Made by a program: the position numbers and the translations under genes. From Betaproteobacteria bacterium (GTDB taxonomy: Bacteria; Pseudomonadota; Gammaproteobacteria; Burkholderiales; SG8-39), in contig VBCP01000183.1 of the NCBI GenBank assembly GCA_005888925.1, positions 1 through 9,102 of the forward strand: DNA of 9,102 nt, given 5' to 3'. The notes beneath the pieces were generated by a model that was given only the letters and a program-made list of their open reading frames with translations, ran no database searches and had not been told where the DNA came from. This document shows, piece after piece, positions 6,981 through 9,102 of the stretch. The stretch's first letter is position 1, and each line of letters starts with the position of its first letter.

Positions 6981-9102
6981 GTGGCCCAGACGAGCGTAGC
7001 CCAGTTCGCGAGCGAGCTTAAGGTCCCGCCTTCGGTGCTGCTCGAGCAGCTGCGGGCAGCCGGCGTGGACAAGCGCGCGCCGGAGGATTCGCTTTCCGAT
7101 AGCGACAAGTCGCGCCTGCTCGAGCATCTGCGCAAGACCCACGGCTCGGCCGAGGCGAAAAACAAGATCACGCTGACGCGCAAGCAGACCAGCGAGATTC
7201 GCAAGACCGACGCCACGGGCAAGTACCGCACCGTGCAGGTCGAGGTGCGCAAGAAGCGCGTCTTCGTCAAGCGCGATCCGAACGAGGTCACGGCAGCGGC
7301 GGTCGCCGCGGAAGCGCCACCACCGCCGCCGCCGGCCGCACCGACCATCGATCAGAAGCAGATCGAGCTGCGCGAGGAAGAGGCGAAGCGCCAGCAGCAG
7401 CTCGCGGAGCTGCAGGCGAACGAGCTGCGCGAGAAGCAGGAGCGCGAGCGCAAGGAGGCGGAGCAGAAAGCCGCGGAAGCGGCGGCAAGCGCCGCAGCGG
7501 CCGCCGGGACGCCGGCCGCCACCACGCTGCATGCGCCGAAGCCGGCGGCGGACGCAAAGCTCGAGAAAAGGCCGAAGAAGGTCAAGCCGACCACGGTGCT
7601 GCGCGACGACTCGGCGCGCCGGCGCACCATCAAGACCCGCGGCGACGCGGGCGGCGGTGTCGCCGGCTGGCACGCGCGCGGCGGCGGCCGCCACCGGCAG
7701 GCACCGAGCGGCGAGCAGACCACCTTCGCGCAACCGACCGAACCGGTGGTACGCGAAATCCCCGTTCCCGAGACCATCGCCATTGGCGAGCTCGCGCACC
7801 GCATGTCGGTAAAGGCGGCCGAGGTGATCAAGGTGCTGATGAAGCTCGGCACCATGGCGACGATCAACCAGGTGCTCGACCAGGAAACGGCGATGATCGT
7901 GGTCGAGGAGATGGGCCACAAGGCGAAGGCCGCGAAGCTCGACGACCCCGAGTCCTTCCTCGTCGAGACCGCCGAGCCGGTCGCGGGCGGCGGCGAGGCC
8001 AAGCCGCGGCCGCCGGTGGTCACCGTTATGGGCCACGTCGACCACGGCAAGACCTCGCTGCTCGACTACATCCGGCGCACCAAGGTCGCGGCGGGCGAGG
8101 CGGGCGGCATCACGCAGCACATCGGCGCCTATCACGTGGAGACGTCGCGAGGCGTGATCACCTTCCTCGATACGCCCGGCCACGAAGCCTTCACCGCGAT
8201 GCGCGCGCGTGGCGCCAAAGTCACCGACATCGTCGTGCTGGTGGTGGCCGCGGACGACGGCGTGATGCCGCAGACCATCGAGGCCATCAACCATGCCAAG
8301 GCGGCCAAGGTGCCGCTCGTCGTGGCGCTGAACAAGATCGACAAGCACGAGGCGAACCCCGACAAGGTGAAGCAGGAGCTGCTCACCCACGGCGTGGTGC
8401 CCGAGGAATTCGGCGGCGACTCGCCGGTGGTGCCCGTGTCGGCCAAGACCGGCAAAGGCGTCGACGAGCTGCTCGAGCAGCTGCTGCTGCAGGCCGAGGT
8501 GCTCGAACTCAGAGCGCCCGCGGACGCGCCGGCCAAGGGTGTCGTTATCGAGGCGCGCCTCGACAAAGGCAAAGGTCCGGTAGCTACGCTGCTGATCCAG
8601 TCGGGGACGCTGAATCGAGGCGATATCGTACTCACGGGCGCGGTCTTCGGCCGCGGGATGCGCATCGGTCTCGACGAGATAGGACTCCGGATCGTCCAGC
8701 TTCGCATCGCGCTGTTCCGGCAGGGCAAGTTCCGCGACGTCAAGTTCGCCAAGCAGCACGCGGCCAAGCTCGAGAACATGTTCGAGCACATGGCCGAGGA
8801 CAAGAAAGTGCTGAACCTGGTGATCAAGGCCGACGTGCAGGGCTCGCAGGAGGCGCTGATCCATGCGCTGACGCGCCTGGGCACTGACGAGGTGAAGGTC
8901 ACCGTGGTGCACGCCGGCGTCGGCGGCATCACCGAGTCGGACGTCAACCTGGCCATGGCCGCGCGCGCCGTGATCATCGGCTTCAACACCCGCGCCGAGG
9001 CCGCCGCGCGCAAGCTCGCCGAATCCTCGGGCATCCAGGTGCGCTACTACAACATCATTTACGAGGCGGTCGACGAGATCAAAGCCGCGCTCTCCGGCAT
9101 GC
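6981..9102 (+). CDS. infB: Translation initiation factor IF-2, 3'-truncated by window end and internally scrambled
   Basis: The first 707 codons of IF2, the GTPase that delivers initiator tRNA and joins subunits. In order: an N-terminal IF2_N domain (about residues 1-50, AQFASELKVPPSVLLEQL), an IF2-associated segment (60-105), a long Ala/Glu/Lys-rich probable coiled-coil linker, a basic Gly-rich stretch, and a second IF2_N-like domain (about 262-312). The G domain has all motifs: GHVDHGKT (351-358), GGITQHIGAY, DTPGH, NKID (451-454) and SAKTGKG from 487. Domain II begins normally (KGVVIEARLDKGKGPVATLL to VFGR) but then breaks. About 48 expected residues, including the usual AGPSIPVEILGL, are replaced by 18 unrelated ones (about 558-575) before ALFRQGKFRDVKFAKQ resumes in frame. 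As written, domain II should not fold, so function is doubtful unless this is a sequence error. GTG start with a strong ribosome-binding site. Confidence 0.92.
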   Translation, partial: MAQTSVAQFASELKVPPSVLLEQLRAAGVDKRAPEDSLSDSDKSRLLEHLRKTHGSAEAKNKITLTRKQTSEIRKTDATGKYRTVQVEVRKKRVFVKRDPNEVTAAAVAAEAPPPPPPAAPTIDQKQIELREEEAKRQQQLAELQANELREKQERERKEAEQKAAEAAASAAAAAGTPAATTLHAPKPAADAKLEKRPKKVKPTTVLRDDSARRRTIKTRGDAGGGVAGWHARGGGRHRQAPSGEQTTFAQPTEPVVREIPVPETIAIGELAHRMSVKAAEVIKVLMKLGTMATINQVLDQETAMIVVEEMGHKAKAAKLDDPESFLVETAEPVAGGGEAKPRPPVVTVMGHVDHGKTSLLDYIRRTKVAAGEAGGITQHIGAYHVETSRGVITFLDTPGHEAFTAMRARGAKVTDIVVLVVAADDGVMPQTIEAINHAKAAKVPLVVALNKIDKHEANPDKVKQELLTHGVVPEEFGGDSPVVPVSAKTGKGVDELLEQLLLQAEVLELRAPADAPAKGVVIEARLDKGKGPVATLLIQSGTLNRGDIVLTGAVFGRGMRIGLDEIGLRIVQLRIALFRQGKFRDVKFAKQHAAKLENMFEHMAEDKKVLNLVIKADVQGSQEALIHALTRLGTDEVKVTVVHAGVGGITESDVNLAMAARAVIIGFNTRAEAAARKLAESSGIQVRYYNIIYEAVDEIKAALSGM
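7932..7971 (+). repeat. Inverted repeat arm 1, native infB segment just before the G domain
   Basis: This segment encodes AKLDDPESFLVET, the normal IF2 stretch between the second N-terminal domain and the G domain. It matches the reverse complement of 8666-8705 at 35 of 40 ungapped positions, with the arms about 694 bases apart. Confidence 0.85.
8505..8706 (+). other. Atypical mosaic patch within infB
   Basis: Between 8505 and 8655 about 13 of 50 codons end in A or T (for example AGA, GTT, AAA, GTA, AAT, CGA). The preceding 158 codons from 8031 have about 9 and the roughly 131 codons after 8708 about 6. The encoded protein is still normal IF2 until about 8655, after which the inverted segment follows. 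The abrupt change in synonymous usage suggests DNA from another infB variant. Counts were made by hand and the left boundary is approximate. Confidence 0.6.
8666..8705 (-). repeat. Inverted repeat arm 2, inverted copy of an infB segment replacing part of domain II
   Basis: Read on the minus strand this encodes AKLDDPESYLVET, nearly identical to IF2 residues encoded at 7932-7971. Differences are CTG/CTC, GAT/GAC, CCG/CCC (all synonymous) and TAT/TTC (Tyr for Phe). On the plus strand it encodes IF2-unlike residues. Similarity stops near 8705 on one side and fades beyond 8666 on the other. Confidence 0.85.

Noticed and set aside
7932..8705. A programmed invertible element or phase-variable switch in infB
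   Set aside because: There is no recombinase nearby, the arms differ at 5 of 40 bases, and IF2 is essential. The direct CGCATCG copies at 8661-8667 and 8704-8710 are only seven bases long, though they could have helped template switching or misassembly.
8640..8720. A frameshift in infB as the cause of the disrupted domain II
   Set aside because: The frame is the same before and after the disrupted stretch, and the other two frames do not restore the missing IF2 sequence. The content is replaced, not shifted.
5109..8912. A very long open frame on the minus strand (about 1267 codons) opposite rimP, nusA and infB
   Set aside because: It is the antisense shadow of GC-rich genes with strong third-position bias: His/Arg/Leu/Asp-rich, without recognisable domains, spanning three well-identified genes. 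The only meaningful protein segment in it is the inverted infB piece near 8666-8705.

Overview
The window is GC-rich, gene-dense and coded entirely on the plus strand. It looks like a housekeeping segment of a betaproteobacterial chromosome. The protein sequences support this: the tryptophanyl-tRNA synthetase has the roughly 400-residue architecture and cysteine-rich C-terminal part that I recall from Burkholderia-type enzymes, and NusA and IF2 follow the proteobacterial domain plan. The order yciO, M50 protease, trpS, scpA, scpB, rluB, rimP, nusA, infB is also one I associate with that class. The genus cannot be named from the sequence alone.

Layout. Positions 1-294 hold the C-terminal end of an alpha/beta hydrolase whose start lies outside the window; it overlaps yciO (294-926) by one base. 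A possible extended -10 element at 924-932 precedes an M50 (site-2-protease-like) membrane metalloprotease gene (945-1610). trpS (1621-2823), scpA (2820-3593), scpB (3577-4212) and rluB (about 4106-4924) then follow with overlaps or very short gaps, as expected for one transcription unit joining tRNA charging, chromosome condensation and rRNA pseudouridylation. An 84-base gap (4925-5008) carries a candidate promoter and a clean intrinsic-terminator hairpin with a UUCG loop just before rimP. The classic rimP-nusA-infB operon follows (ribosome maturation, transcription elongation/antitermination, translation initiation); infB runs off the right end.

The most unusual signal is inside infB. The reading frame stays open, but about 48 residues of the conserved beta-barrel domain after the G domain are replaced by 18 unrelated residues. 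The DNA encoding those 18 residues is, read on the minus strand, a piece of infB itself. Positions 8666-8705 are the reverse complement of a sequence matching infB 7932-7971 at 35 of 40 bases, with four of the five differences at third codon positions. The flanking stretch 8505-8655 also uses A/T-ending codons about four times more often than the rest of the gene. Together these suggest that about 200 bp came from a diverged infB, part of it inverted, either by assembly/amplification chimerism or by a real rearrangement. No mobile element, CRISPR array, tRNA or rRNA gene was found, and no non-coding stretch exceeds 300 bases.
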